64,000 nucleotides of DNA from positions 496,001 to 560,000 of the forward strand of contig NZ_LDTZ01000014.1 of the NCBI RefSeq assembly GCF_001186365.1, read 5' to 3'. Of the stretch, positions 30,678 to 39,577 are shown piece by piece. The DNA is from Gordonia jacobaea. Lineage in GTDB: Bacteria > Actinomycetota > Actinomycetes > Mycobacteriales > Mycobacteriaceae. The notes beneath the pieces were generated by a model. That model was not told where the DNA came from. It saw nothing but the letters and a program-made list of their open reading frames with translations, and searched no databases. Each line of letters begins with the position of its first letter. Within the stretch, counting starts at the first letter, position 1. Made by a program: the position numbers and the translations under genes.

Positions 30678-31364
30678 ATGCGCATTCTTGTTGTCGACGA
30701 CGACCGGGCGGTCCGCGAGTCGCTGCGCCGCTCGCTGACGTTCAACGGATACACCGTCGACACGGCGGGTGATGGCATCGAAGCGCTGGAGAAGATCGTG
30801 GCCGAACGGCCCGATGTGGCGATTCTCGATGTGATGATGCCCCGGCTCGACGGTCTCGAAGTGTGTCGTCGACTCCGGTCGACCGGCGACGACCTGCCGA
30901 TCCTGGTGCTCACCGCCCGCGACACGGTCTCCGAGCGGGTGTCCGGCCTCGACGCGGGCGCCGACGACTACCTGCCCAAGCCGTTCGCTCTCGAAGAATT
31001 GCTCGCGCGACTGCGCGCACTGCTGCGTCGCGCGGCACCAGAGGAAGACGCCGACTCGGAGGCGCTCACCTTCGCCGACCTCTCACTCGACCCGGTGACG
31101 CGCGACGTGTCACGCGGCGAACGCCAGATCAGTCTCACCCGCACGGAGTTCGCGCTCCTGGAGATGCTGATGGCCAATCCGCGCCGAGTGCTCTCGCGCA
31201 GCCGCATCCTCGAGGAAGTGTGGGGATACGACTTCCCGACCTCGGGCAACGCGCTCGAGGTCTACGTCGGATACCTGCGTCGCAAGACCGAAGCCGACGG
31301 CGAGTCGCGGCTGATCCACACCGTGCGCGGCGTCGGCTACGTGCTACGTGAGACGCCGCCGTAG
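30678..31364 (+). CDS. mprA: Response regulator MprA
   Basis: 228 residues, OmpR/PhoB type. Receiver domain [12 protein letters not shown] with acidic pocket D-D-D, phosphoacceptor D51 in [13 protein letters not shown] in VLTARD, K in [14 protein letters not shown]. The C-terminal winged helix ends with [13 protein letters not shown] and [13 protein letters not shown] 30678 gives the canonical length; an upstream in-frame start adds 34 unlikely residues. Overlaps mprB (TAGTG). Order mprA–mprB–pepD–moaB2 matches M. tuberculosis Rv0981–Rv0984, an envelope-stress system linked to sigma factors E and B. Confidence 0.93.
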   Translation: MRILVVDDDRAVRESLRRSLTFNGYTVDTAGDGIEALEKIVAERPDVAILDVMMPRLDGLEVCRRLRSTGDDLPILVLTARDTVSERVSGLDAGADDYLPKPFALEELLARLRALLRRAAPEEDADSEALTFADLSLDPVTRDVSRGERQISLTRTEFALLEMLMANPRRVLSRSRILEEVWGYDFPTSGNALEVYVGYLRRKTEADGESRLIHTVRGVGYVLRETPP

Positions 31365-32854
31365 TGCCGTCTGTGCTTCGACTCCGCCTCGCACGGCTGT
31401 GGTTGCGGGTGCGTCCGAAGGGCAAGTCAGGCGAGATGCGCGACCCGATGCCCTTGACCCGGTTGGTCTCGCTGCGCCTACGCGTCACGCTGTTGTCGGC
31501 GACGGTCGTTCTGGTCTCGGTGAGTTTGATGGCCGCCGCCGCGTATTTCGTGGTGTATCGCGCGATGTACAACGAGGTCGACAACCAACTCGAGTCCCGC
31601 GCCGACGGCATGACCGCGCTCGCGAAGATGGGGACACTCAACGACAGGCCCGAGTCGCTGGTGGCGGGAACGGTGTTCTCCACCAACATTTCTCTCGCGC
31701 TGGTGAAACCGAGCGGGCAGACCTACCTCGTCGGTTCGGTGCCGTTCGAGGACGTGGAACGCAAAGTCGCGCGCTCGCCGTCGAATCCGGGAAACAACCT
31801 GCAGAGTCTGCGAACGGTCAACAATCAGCGGGTGCTCGCGCGCAAGCTCGATGACGGCAACACCCTCATCCTCGCGCAGAGTCTGTTGCACACCGATCGT
31901 GTCCTCAAACGACTGGCGTGGGTGCTCTTCGTCGTCGGTTGCGGTGGTGTCGCGCTCGCGGCGGTTGCCGGCACGACCGTCGCGCGCGCGGGTCTTCGAC
32001 CGGTGGCCCGCCTCACTCGCGCTACCGAACGGGTCGCCCGCACGCAGGACCTCACGCCGATTCCGGTGGCGGGAAACGACGAACTGGCCCGTCTCACCGA
32101 GAGTTTCAACACCATGCTGCACGCGCTGGCACAGTCGCGTGACCAGCAGGCGCGTCTCGTTGCCGACGCAGGCCACGAATTACGTACTCCGCTCACGTCA
32201 TTGCGCACGAATCTCGAATTGCTCATGGCCGCAAGCGAACCCGGCGCGCCCGCGGTGCCTGCGGCCGACATGATCGAACTCCGCTCCGACATCGTGGCCC
32301 AGATCGAGGAACTGTCGACTCTGGTGGGCGACCTCGTCGACCTCGCGCGCGAGGACACCCCGGAGGTGGTCTTCGAGGAGGTCGACCTCGACGAACTCGT
32401 CGAAACAGCGCTCGAGCGAGTGCGTCGACGCCGCGTCGACGTCGAATTCGAGGTGCATCTCGAGCCGTGGTTCGTGTTCGGAGAGCAGCACGGGCTCTCG
32501 CGTGCGGTGGTCAACGTCCTCGACAACGCAGCCAAGTGGAGTCCGCGTGGGCGTTCGGTGCTTGTGACGCTGCGACAACTCGACACCGGTATGGCCGAAT
32601 TCGCCGTCTCCGACGCAGGCCCTGGTATCCCACCGGAGGACCGTGAGTTGGTGTTCGAACGCTTCTATCGGTCGACGCAGTCGCGGTCGATGCCGGGTTC
32701 CGGGCTCGGCCTCGCGATCGTGCGGCAGGTCGTCGACCGGATGGGTGGGACCGTCCGCGCTGATCAATCGAGTCTCGGTGGCGCGATGATCACGATGACG
32801 CTGCCCGGACGACCGACGCCCGTGGAACCTTCGCCGAAGGTGATTCGTCAATAG
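31364..32854 (+). CDS. mprB: Sensor histidine kinase MprB
   Basis: 496 residues. Two membrane helices flank an extracytoplasmic domain (~55–185); a HAMP follows (LRPVARLTRATERVARTQDL). The phosphoacceptor is H271 in GHELRTPLTSL, and the HATPase has NVLDNAAKWSP, DAGPGIPPED and GSGLGLAIV. It senses envelope or detergent stress and phosphorylates MprA. GTG start overlapping mprA. In mycobacteria the extracellular domain is engaged by PepD and chaperones, and pepD is the next gene here. Confidence 0.93.
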   Translation: MPSVLRLRLARLWLRVRPKGKSGEMRDPMPLTRLVSLRLRVTLLSATVVLVSVSLMAAAAYFVVYRAMYNEVDNQLESRADGMTALAKMGTLNDRPESLVAGTVFSTNISLALVKPSGQTYLVGSVPFEDVERKVARSPSNPGNNLQSLRTVNNQRVLARKLDDGNTLILAQSLLHTDRVLKRLAWVLFVVGCGGVALAAVAGTTVARAGLRPVARLTRATERVARTQDLTPIPVAGNDELARLTESFNTMLHALAQSRDQQARLVADAGHELRTPLTSLRTNLELLMAASEPGAPAVPAADMIELRSDIVAQIEELSTLVGDLVDLAREDTPEVVFEEVDLDELVETALERVRRRRVDVEFEVHLEPWFVFGEQHGLSRAVVNVLDNAAKWSPRGRSVLVTLRQLDTGMAEFAVSDAGPGIPPEDRELVFERFYRSTQSRSMPGSGLGLAIVRQVVDRMGGTVRADQSSLGGAMITMTLPGRPTPVEPSPKVIRQ

Positions 32855-33025
32855 TTTCGGGAGACGACACGTAGGCCTATCGCTTACCTACCCGAACAGC
32901 GGGTCCCATAGTGTTGAGCCACAAGTGAGCGCTGGACGAGAACGCTGTCCGGCGTCGAATATCGGTCGATTGGTCCGCAGGCTGGCAAGGCGCGGTCCGA
33001 ACAAGGCGAGGAAAGAAGCGCGACG

Positions 33026-34462
33026 ATGACAGGTGGAGGCCCGCACGGGGGGAATCCGTACGGAAACGACCCGCAGACCGGTGGATTTCCTGCGTACGGC
33101 TCGGGTCACGGCGATGGTCAGCAGAGTCCCGGCGGCCAGCAGAGTCCCGGCGGCCAGCAGGGCTTCGGTGGGCAGCAAGGTTTCGGCGCACCTCCGACGC
33201 AGCAGTACTACGGACCGCCCGCCGGTCAGCAGCCCAACCAGTGGAGCGCGCCGGGGTCGACGACTCCGCAGGACCAGACTTTCAGTGGTTTCCAGCCCGG
33301 GTCTCCGTCGGGATTCGACACGTCGGACACAGGCCAGTCGACGCCACCCAAGAAGTCGCGCGGCGGCCTCGTCGCAGCACTCATCGGTGGAGCGCTCGTG
33401 ATCGGTTTGGTCGCAGGAGGCATCGGCGGCGTCGTCGGAGCAAAGGTCTCCGACGATGATTCGACGTCGAGCAGTTCGGCGCCGCTTGGCGGCGATCCGA
33501 ACACCAACAGCGAAAGCGTTGCTGCCGCGCCCGCGGGGTCGGTGCAGGAGGTTGCCGCCAAGACGCTCCCGTCCGTGGTGTCGATCGACGTTGTCAGCGG
33601 GTCGGAGGCGGGCGAGGGCTCGGGCGTCATCCTCTCCGAAGACGGATACATCATGACCAACAACCACGTGGTCGCCGGTTCCTCCGGCAGCGGTAAGCCG
33701 TCGGCGATCCAGGTGAACTTCCAAGACGGCACGCGCGCAGCGGCGAAACTGATCGGCGCCGACTCGATCTCCGACATCGCGGTGATCAAGGTGGAGAAGA
33801 ACGACCTGCTACCCATCAATGTCGGAACGTCGAAGAACCTGGCAGTCGGGCAGTCGGTCATCGCGATCGGCGCACCCCTCGGGCTTCAGGGAACCGTCAC
33901 CACGGGCATCATCAGCGCGTTGAACCGTCCCGTATCAACCTCGCGCGACGGCGGCACGACGTCGGTGATCGACGCCATTCAGACCGACGCCGCGATCAAT
34001 CCGGGCAACTCGGGTGGCGCTCTGGTCAACGCCAGGGGCGCCCTGATCGGTATCAACACCGCGATTGCGTCGCTCGGGGCGTCCGAACAGCAGCAGAGCG
34101 GCAGCATCGGGCTCGGCTTCGCGATCCCGATCGACCAGGCCATCCGCGTCGCCAACGAACTACGAAACAACAACGGTAGGGCGACGCACGCCAGCCTCGG
34201 GGTGTCGGTGCGCCCGAACAGTCCCGCGAGCACGCCGGGTGCTGTGGTCTCCGATGTCACGGCCGGTGGCCCAGCTGCGCAGGCGGGTATCCCCAAGGAT
34301 GCGGTCGTCACCAAGCTCGATGACAGGACCATCGCGTCGGGTGACGCGTTGGTCGCCGCGGTGCGCTCCCACGCACCCGGCGAGAAGGTGACGGTCACCT
34401 ATGTGGCGAACGGACAGACCCGAACAGCGTCGGTGACGCTGGGAACGCTCACCACCAATTGA
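33026..34462 (+). CDS. pepD: HtrA-type membrane serine protease PepD
   Basis: 478 residues. A ~110-residue Gly/Gln/Pro-rich cytoplasmic N-terminus is followed by one membrane helix (LVAALIGGALVIGLVAGGIG), then the trypsin-like domain with catalytic His in MTNNHVVAG, Asp in SDIAVIKVE and Ser in NPGNSGGALVN, and a C-terminal PDZ domain (LGVSVRPNS…KLDDRTIASGDALVAAVR). It degrades or chaperones misfolded envelope proteins and feeds back on MprAB. 171 nt separate it from mprB, so it may have its own promoter. A hairpin follows. Confidence 0.93.
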   Translation: MTGGGPHGGNPYGNDPQTGGFPAYGSGHGDGQQSPGGQQSPGGQQGFGGQQGFGAPPTQQYYGPPAGQQPNQWSAPGSTTPQDQTFSGFQPGSPSGFDTSDTGQSTPPKKSRGGLVAALIGGALVIGLVAGGIGGVVGAKVSDDDSTSSSSAPLGGDPNTNSESVAAAPAGSVQEVAAKTLPSVVSIDVVSGSEAGEGSGVILSEDGYIMTNNHVVAGSSGSGKPSAIQVNFQDGTRAAAKLIGADSISDIAVIKVEKNDLLPINVGTSKNLAVGQSVIAIGAPLGLQGTVTTGIISALNRPVSTSRDGGTTSVIDAIQTDAAINPGNSGGALVNARGALIGINTAIASLGASEQQQSGSIGLGFAIPIDQAIRVANELRNNNGRATHASLGVSVRPNSPASTPGAVVSDVTAGGPAAQAGIPKDAVVTKLDDRTIASGDALVAAVRSHAPGEKVTVTYVANGQTRTASVTLGTLTTN

Positions 34463-34527
34463 CGGCGCCGGCGGCCGACCGCTCGAGCATCTGCCCCCGA
34501 GCGATCTGTCGCCGACTGATCATCGAA

Positions 34528-34557
34528 GCCCCTGATCTGAGACCATGATCAAGGGGC
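34528..34557 (+). terminator. Hairpin after pepD
   Basis: GCCCCTGATC (34528–34537) pairs with GATCAAGGGGC (34547–34557) with one bulged base and a 9-nt loop. No T run follows. It lies between pepD and moaB2, 32 nt before the latter's start. Confidence 0.5.
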
Positions 34558-34588
34558 GAGAACAGGCGAGAACGAGAAAGAGGCGAGC

Positions 34589-35242
34589 ATGATCGAATCC
34601 AGCCGCAGTCCGCAAGGCTCAACCCTTACCGACGACGCGTCGAGCGTGATCGATCCGATCGCGCTGGAGGCCTCCGAGGTCGATCCCGCCGACGTGGTCG
34701 CCGCGGACGCTGCCGCGCGCGAGTTCGTTGCCCGCCATAGCAGTGAGGCGGCCGGGACCTTGGGCGACGAGATCGGTAGAGCACTGGTTGTGGTCGTCGA
34801 CGACCAGATTGCGCACGGTGAGGTTGCCGATTCGCTCGGCCCGCTGGTCGGCGAGCTGCTCAACGAGGCGGGCTTCCACGTCGACGCGACGCTTGCGGTG
34901 TCCGGCGACGAGATCGAGATCCGCAACGCGCTCAACACCGCGGTCATCGGGGGCGTCGACCTTGTTGTTTCGGTCGGTGGCGTCGGTGTCGGTGCTCGCG
35001 ACGTGGCTCCCGAGGCCACCGAGCCGCTGCTCGACCGCCGACTTCGCGGTATCGAAGAAGCGGTCCGAAGCTCCGGTCTCGCCGCGGGGGCGACAGACGG
35101 TGGACTGTCGCGGGGGCTCGCGGGCATCTCGGGGCAGACGCTCGTGGTCAACATCGCCGAGTCGCGTGCGGCCGTTCGCGACGGAATGGCTACCGTTGCG
35201 CCCCTCGCGAAGCACGTAATCGAGTCGATCAGCGAGTTCTGA
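34589..35242 (+). CDS. moaB2: MogA/MoaB-family molybdenum cofactor protein
   Basis: 217 residues; the MoCF domain occupies ~60–215. Seen: ALVVVVDDQIAHGEVADSLGPLVGELLNEAGF (read as RALVVVVDD and GPLVGELLNEAGF), DLVVSVGGVGVGARDVAPEAT, with the molybdopterin-binding GG-G-G loop changed to SVGGVGVG, and SGQTLVVNIAESRAAVRDGM. Rv0984-like genes (moaB2) sit at this place in mycobacteria. The usual adenylation loop TGGTG is replaced, so canonical MPT adenylylation is uncertain. The first ~55 residues are an acidic extension. Confidence 0.82.
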   Translation: MIESSRSPQGSTLTDDASSVIDPIALEASEVDPADVVAADAAAREFVARHSSEAAGTLGDEIGRALVVVVDDQIAHGEVADSLGPLVGELLNEAGFHVDATLAVSGDEIEIRNALNTAVIGGVDLVVSVGGVGVGARDVAPEATEPLLDRRLRGIEEAVRSSGLAAGATDGGLSRGLAGISGQTLVVNIAESRAAVRDGMATVAPLAKHVIESISEF

Positions 35243-35365
35243 GTCGGGCTAATCGAATAGTGCGCAAATATCAGGAAATGCGCACGTGTGCATAACTTCG
35301 GTTCACATTGTGTTCACGGAGAATTCGAAAGCATGCCATTCTCTCGCTGAGACGGAATAGTCGAT

Positions 35366-35551
35366 ATGTCGCAAGAAGGCTCGAATCGTGAGACGCCGGA
35401 CGGTTCACGACGGAAATCGAGGCATCGTCGCAGGATCGATGACGTTTTCGGCGACGACCTCCCCGAGACCACGTCGGACGAGAGTGACGAAGGTCACATA
35501 GGCGATTCTCAGGAGTGGTACCGGGCCCAGCGGCCGCCGCATTACGAGTGA
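35366..35551 (+). CDS. Small charged hypothetical protein
   Basis: 61 residues, basic in the first third (RRKSRHRRR), acidic in the middle (DDVFGDDLPETTSDESDE), ending WYRAQRPPHYE. No signal or membrane segment. I recall similar short proteins with a terminal W-x-R-x-x-x-PPH motif in mycolata, but I cannot name a family. Start ATG 35366 lacks a strong SD; composition and codon use fit a real gene. It is isolated between moaB2 and the porins. Confidence 0.6.
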   Translation: MSQEGSNRETPDGSRRKSRHRRRIDDVFGDDLPETTSDESDEGHIGDSQEWYRAQRPPHYE

Positions 35552-35937
35552 AATGTCGCTTCCGGCATAGCGGGCGCAGGGTGTTTTCCATTTGTTAACA
35601 CTTTTCCTGACGCTGACGTGAATTCTCCCTGTGTAATCGTGTAAGAGAATCTTGAGATCGCGCTGAGCGTTGCTGTTGCCCGTCTTGATATCGCTCGGAT
35701 AACGTTCGCTGCGACAACACTCGGCCCCTGCGGGAGGCCGGGGCCGTGGTCCTGCAGTCCGATCAACGTCGGCCAGCAGCAGTGGAACGAGGGGGCAGGG
35801 ACTTTAACGCCTCGGAGAGCACGATGAAACACCGTGTTAACCGGAGTGGACGATGATTCCCGCGAGCCGCCAAGGTCAACCCGAGGGAACGAGTTCGTCT
35901 CCCTCGGATAACAGCCGAATCCTGTGAGAGGGAACGA
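35552..35937. other. 386-bp upstream region of the porin genes
   Basis: No gene seen. It has AT-richer stretches than its surroundings (TTGTTAACACTTTT, TGTGTAATCGTGTAAGAGAATCT) that probably hold the porin promoter. A CGGCCCC / GGGGCCG hairpin (35722–35746 region) could be a terminator. A long leader before a highly expressed porin is plausible but not shown. Confidence 0.45.
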
Positions 35938-36582
35938 ATGAGCAAGTTCAGCAAGCTTGGGCGCCGCGGAGCTGCTGCGGTCGCCGTCGCCGCTGCCGCG
36001 GTGATTGGCGCAACCAGCATGGGGGCGGGACACGCCGAGGCGCAGAAGCTCGCGCCCGGGTACAAGAAGGCCGTCGCGAGCGACGGTACGACTGTTGAGA
36101 CCTGGCGCAACGGTGAGTACTTCACTCGAGTCGGAACAGTGGCCAACAACCCGCTGTCGCGGGGGCTGGCGATTTCCGGCACCTACACCGTGAAGACCGC
36201 TGCCGGTGTCGGCGGCCAGGTAAACGTCGGCTACATCATCGGTTGCCAGGTCGACATCTCCGGCATCAGCCTCGACCTTGGTGGCACTTTTGACATCGTT
36301 GGTGGCGGACTGACCGGCAGCGGCAGCGTCACTCTGCCGATCAAGCCGGGCCAGATCGCGAACTACGCGCTCTCCGACATGAGCATCTCGGACAAGGGCG
36401 TGGCATCGCTCCAGGTTTCCGATCTCCAGGTGATTCTCGACAAGTGCGGCGGCTACGCGTCGGCACGCTCGTACGTCTCCGTCTACGCGGCCAAGGGATT
36501 CGATGCCAAGGGCGGCACGCTGAACGTCGACGGACCTTTGGTGAAGTCCACTCTGTACGGCCAGCCTTTCAACGTCAGTTAA
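35938..36582 (+). CDS. MspA-family porin, first copy
   Basis: 214 residues. Basic n-region and hydrophobic core with cleavage after AGHAEA give a ~32-residue Sec signal. The mature part is beta-rich with the MspA hallmark segments GQVNVGYIIGCQVDISG and KCGGYASARSYVSVYAAKG. MspA proteins form octameric channels through the mycolic-acid outer membrane for hydrophilic solutes. Strong SD (GAGAGGGAACGA). A second, diverged copy follows 77 nt later. Confidence 0.9.
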   Translation: MSKFSKLGRRGAAAVAVAAAAVIGATSMGAGHAEAQKLAPGYKKAVASDGTTVETWRNGEYFTRVGTVANNPLSRGLAISGTYTVKTAAGVGGQVNVGYIIGCQVDISGISLDLGGTFDIVGGGLTGSGSVTLPIKPGQIANYALSDMSISDKGVASLQVSDLQVILDKCGGYASARSYVSVYAAKGFDAKGGTLNVDGPLVKSTLYGQPFNVS

Positions 36583-36659
36583 GCCGCAGCAGGTAATTCA
36601 ACAACTCACTCTGAGATTTATCTGCTCGTAGGCAGATTGACATTCCACGAAGGGGAATC

Positions 36660-37379
36660 ATGAAGAAGAGCAACACTCGCCGCCTGGCGGCTGTCGCCGC
36701 CGTCGCGGGTGCCGCCGCGATGGGTCTGAGCAGTGTCAGTGCAGGACACGCTGACGCTGGGCCACTGCCCGGCGGCAAGGTCACCAAGACGCTTGTCGAC
36801 GGAACTCCGGTCAGCATCACGCTTTCGAACGAGAGCATCAGCGTCCAGCGTCCGGTCAACCAGAGTGCGCTGAGCCGCGAAGCCTGGGGATCGGGAACGG
36901 TCAGCGTCAACGTGGGCGGCAAGGCCAAGGGCGGCACCATCAAGGTCGGCTATGAGCTGGGATGCCAGGTTGACTTCGGCGTGTCCGGCGGTCTCGGAGC
37001 CGGCGGCGGGTTCAAGCCGGGGGCTGCCAACCCGAATGCCATCGGTGGGACCGACGCCGACTGGAGTCGCTCCGCTGGTGGCAACGGGTCGGTGACCCTC
37101 GGGCCCGGCGGCGTGACCAAGTACTGGCTCATCAGCGGTGACAGCCTCGGAAACAGCATCCAGTCGTCGGACGTGACGAACAAGGATGATGACAACTACA
37201 CCGCCAGCAATCTGACCTTCACCGGTTCCACCGGTGGAGTCACCTACAGCCAGGAGCACTTCGTACTGAACGGCTGCGCGGGATACGCGTCAGCCCGGAC
37301 GATCGTCCAGGTGACCGTCAAGACGGACTCCGTCAAGGGGATCGTCACCTACACGGGTAAGCCCTTCAGCCTCGGCTGA
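36660..37379 (+). CDS. MspA-family porin, second copy
   Basis: 239 residues. Signal peptide ends at AGHADA. It shares GTIKVGYELGCQVDFGVSGG and NGCAGYASARTIVQVTV with the upstream copy, but has an extra ~25-residue Gly/Ala/Asn-rich insertion (KPGAANPNAIGGTDADWS) that would fall in the MspA constriction/periloop region. Such an insertion could change pore selectivity. A strong terminator follows, so both porins may be co-transcribed. Confidence 0.9.
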   Translation: MKKSNTRRLAAVAAVAGAAAMGLSSVSAGHADAGPLPGGKVTKTLVDGTPVSITLSNESISVQRPVNQSALSREAWGSGTVSVNVGGKAKGGTIKVGYELGCQVDFGVSGGLGAGGGFKPGAANPNAIGGTDADWSRSAGGNGSVTLGPGGVTKYWLISGDSLGNSIQSSDVTNKDDDNYTASNLTFTGSTGGVTYSQEHFVLNGCAGYASARTIVQVTVKTDSVKGIVTYTGKPFSLG

Positions 37380-37406
37380 TCGCGCCTGTCGCACAACAGA
37401 ACACAA

Positions 37407-37450
37407 CCGCGGGGCGGGAACCGATATGGTTCCCGCCCCGCGGTCTTTTT
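37407..37450 (+). terminator. Rho-independent terminator after porins
   Basis: CCGCGGGGCGGGAACC (37407–37422) pairs perfectly with 37428–37443 over a 5-nt loop, followed by TCTTTTTT. The clearest intrinsic terminator in the window. Confidence 0.95.
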
Positions 37451-37580
37451 TCGCTCAGCGAGTGCGGTGCCGGTGTGCCGATGGCCTCGGGGATCGACTA
37501 TCGACGCAGCGGAACCCATCTGCGCGGTGGCGTCTGAGACGCCAGGAGCGGTCAGCTACCGATCGACTCGGCTACCGGAT

Positions 37581-37694
37581 TCAGCTCCCGAAGAAGGGGA
37601 ACGGGAACCACGGACGCGGACGTGGGCGCGGCTGGGGCTGCGGCCGGCCGTGGTTGTTCTGGCCCGGTCGCTGGTTGCCGTGAGGCTGAGGCAT
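37581..37694 (-). CDS. 37-residue Pro/Arg-rich mini-protein
   Basis: MPQPHGNQRPGQNNHGRPQP continues with alternating Pro/Arg and ends PWFPFPFFGS. An almost ideal SD (CGGAGGAGCAACG) sits just before the ATG on the minus strand, unusual for noise. Upstream lie two 15-bp direct repeats and a 9-bp inverted repeat. No family is recognised. It is antisense-oriented to the porins and codirectional with mscL. Confidence 0.6.
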   Translation of the reverse strand: MPQPHGNQRPGQNNHGRPQPQPRPRPRPWFPFPFFGS

Positions 37695-37710
37695 CGTTGC
37701 TCCTCCGTTG

Positions 37711-37781
37711 GGTTGATGTGACGTTGCCGTCGGTTGACGTGACGTTCGTTGGCGCATTCTGAATCAAGATCAGCGCCAACG
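37711..37781 (-). promoter_or_regulatory. Direct and inverted repeats upstream of the mini-protein
   Basis: GGTTGATGTGACGTT (37711–37725) and GGTTGACGTGACGTT (37732–37746) repeat with a 21-bp period. CGTTGGCGC (37747–37755) and GCGCCAACG (37773–37781) form a perfect inverted repeat across 17 nt. Together they occupy the promoter region of the minus-strand mini-gene. Confidence 0.65.
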
Positions 37782-37847
37782 GATTTCAACCTAGGAATCG
37801 AACCTTGGGATGCGATGGTCAAGTCGCTGTCAAACCGCTGGACATAG

Positions 37848-37884
37848 CGAAACGGCCACGCCCGAGATGGGCGTGGCCGTTTCG
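37848..37884 (-). terminator. Hairpin at the mscL 3' end
   Basis: CGAAACGGCCACGCCC (37848–37863) is an exact complement of 37869–37884 across a 5-nt loop, 14 nt past the mscL stop on the minus strand. Works as a structure in both directions. Confidence 0.8.
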
Positions 37885-37897
37885 TTGTGGCTTCTGA

Positions 37898-38731
37898 TCA
37901 GCGGGAGTGGCGTCCCGAGTCGCCGGGATTGTCGCCGGGGAACTGCGATCCCGGCGGCGGGTAACTGCTCGGCGGGTAGTTACCGGGCGGGGGATAGTTG
38001 CCCGGAGCCGGGTTCGGCGTCGGGTAGCCGGTTTGCGGTGCACCTGGGCCGCCTGCCGGATAGGTCGGCGGGTTCTGCTGCGGCTGCCCGGAGGGCGCCT
38101 GGTACGACGGCGGGTTGCCGTAGGTCGACGGTGCCTCATACGGGGCCTGGGATGCCGGTGGCGGCGTCGTGAGGCGCTGTGTGGGCGGTGCAGCGTCAAG
38201 TCGACCGGAGGGATAGGCGTCGGAGGACGGCGAATACGTGTCGGGCGAATCGGAAGCTCCCGAACCGGATGAGGAATCGCCGCCTCCGCCTGAGTCGCTC
38301 AGGTGGTCGGGCAGATCCTTCTCGGCCTCGGCCTTGGCCTTCGATACGCCATCGGGATCCATGAGGTCGCGGATCTCGGTGAGCAGTGCAACCTCGGTGA
38401 CCTCGGCCTTCTTGCCGAAGCCGCCGAGCTCTGCGAGCTTGTTGTACGGAACGATGATCAGGAAGTAGACGACAGCGGCGATGATCAGGAAGTTGATGAC
38501 CGCCGTCAACACTCCACCGATATTGACGAACGTCGACGATTTGCCGCTGACCAGCTCGAATCCGAGGCCGTCGGCTTCGTTCGGGCTCCACGGGATGGTG
38601 TTGATGATCGGCTTGATGATGCCGTCGGTGAAAGCCGTGACGATCGCGGTGAAGGCCGTGGCGATGATGACCGCTGTGGCCAGATCGACCACGTTGCCCT
38701 TCATGATGAAATCCCTGAAACCCTTGAGCAC
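37898..38731 (-). CDS. mscL: Large-conductance mechanosensitive channel with long Pro-rich tail
   Basis: 277 residues, about twice the usual 130–150. The first ~135 residues are a normal MscL: amphipathic MLKGFRDFIMKGNVVDLATA, TM1 with the tight pore AVIIATAFTAIVTAF, TM2 NFLIIAAVVYFLIIVPYNKL, and the C-terminal bundle EVALLTEIRDLM. Residues ~150–277 are Pro/Gly/Tyr/Ser-rich with NYPPPGN/SSYPPPG units, predicted disordered and cytosolic. MscL opens on hypo-osmotic shock. Codirectional and downstream is the 37-residue ORF. Confidence 0.92.
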   Translation of the reverse strand: MLKGFRDFIMKGNVVDLATAVIIATAFTAIVTAFTDGIIKPIINTIPWSPNEADGLGFELVSGKSSTFVNIGGVLTAVINFLIIAAVVYFLIIVPYNKLAELGGFGKKAEVTEVALLTEIRDLMDPDGVSKAKAEAEKDLPDHLSDSGGGGDSSSGSGASDSPDTYSPSSDAYPSGRLDAAPPTQRLTTPPPASQAPYEAPSTYGNPPSYQAPSGQPQQNPPTYPAGGPGAPQTGYPTPNPAPGNYPPPGNYPPSSYPPPGSQFPGDNPGDSGRHSR

Positions 38732-38917
38732 TTTCCGGTCCTCTCATTCGGTCGGTGGTACGTGCCTGTGGTGAGGTGTTGACGGAATCTGCTCAGTGGT
38801 GCACAGCCCGTTCTCCGTGATGTTAGTAGAGATAGGCATGTGCGTTGTGGAACCAAACGATGTTGTGTCCTGTGCAATGAATCTTCGATGCTGTGCAAGG
38901 AATCGCGAAACCACAGT

Positions 38918-39577
38918 TCAATGCACTATTACGGCGAGGGCGATGTCGAGTCCGGCTGCGGCTACGCGGAGCGCTGATTTCTGGTCCATCGCGAGTACAA
39001 CCGGCGCCGATGCCTGATTCCGCGCCGACAACCCGCTCGACACCGGACGTTCGGTGCCCAGCGCGACTACGGCACGTGTGGCGAGTACATCCGCCTCAGG
39101 CCCGACGACGTCGACCACATCGCCCGCTCGTAACAGCGCCGACACGGCGTCGTCGGAGAGACGCACCGGGACGAGACGGGCGTCGGCCGACCCGGTCAAC
39201 TGTTGCGGCAGCCGGGGTGAGAGAAGTCGTGCGTCGGTGAGAATCTCGCCGGTTCGGACCATGCTCGTCACCGTCTTGCCCGCGCCGTCGCGCGACATAC
39301 GTAGTGCGCCCGCCGGGACCATCCCGGCGCCAACCCTGCGCACGACGAGATCGCTCGCGGCAAGTTCGGTGCCCGGCAGCAGGTCGTGCGCGGCGACCAT
39401 GACCGCTTCGTCGTCGTGTTCCGCCCCGCCGAGGGTCGCGAAACCCACTGCGGCCACGACGAGTAGCGCTGCGGCGCATCGTCGAATCAACAACGACCTC
39501 GCCCAACCCGGACGCACGGCAGCTCCCAGACGGTCGACGAGGCGCGGGCTGAGACTGTCTCCACGGGCTGTTCGCAT
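38918..39577 (-). CDS. SAF-domain membrane-anchored protein (Rv0990c-like)
   Basis: 219 residues with one N-terminal membrane helix (CAAALLVVAAVGFATLGG) followed by an SAF/CpaB-like domain (MVAAHDLLPGTELAASDLVV). The remainder has small beta-rich repeats (RLVPVRLSDDAVSALLRAGDVVDVVG). SAF domains occur in pilus-assembly CpaB/FlgA-like proteins, but no pilus genes are nearby. Length and position suit M. tuberculosis Rv0990c. Function unassigned. Confidence 0.72.
   Translation of the reverse strand: MRTARGDSLSPRLVDRLGAAVRPGWARSLLIRRCAAALLVVAAVGFATLGGAEHDDEAVMVAAHDLLPGTELAASDLVVRRVGAGMVPAGALRMSRDGAGKTVTSMVRTGEILTDARLLSPRLPQQLTGSADARLVPVRLSDDAVSALLRAGDVVDVVGPEADVLATRAVVALGTERPVSSGLSARNQASAPVVLAMDQKSALRVAAAGLDIALAVIVH

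Noticed and set aside
37556..37822. 75–88-codon minus-strand frames overlapping the 37-residue ORF
   Set aside because: They run through the regulatory repeats without an SD; the 37-residue frame has the ideal SD instead.
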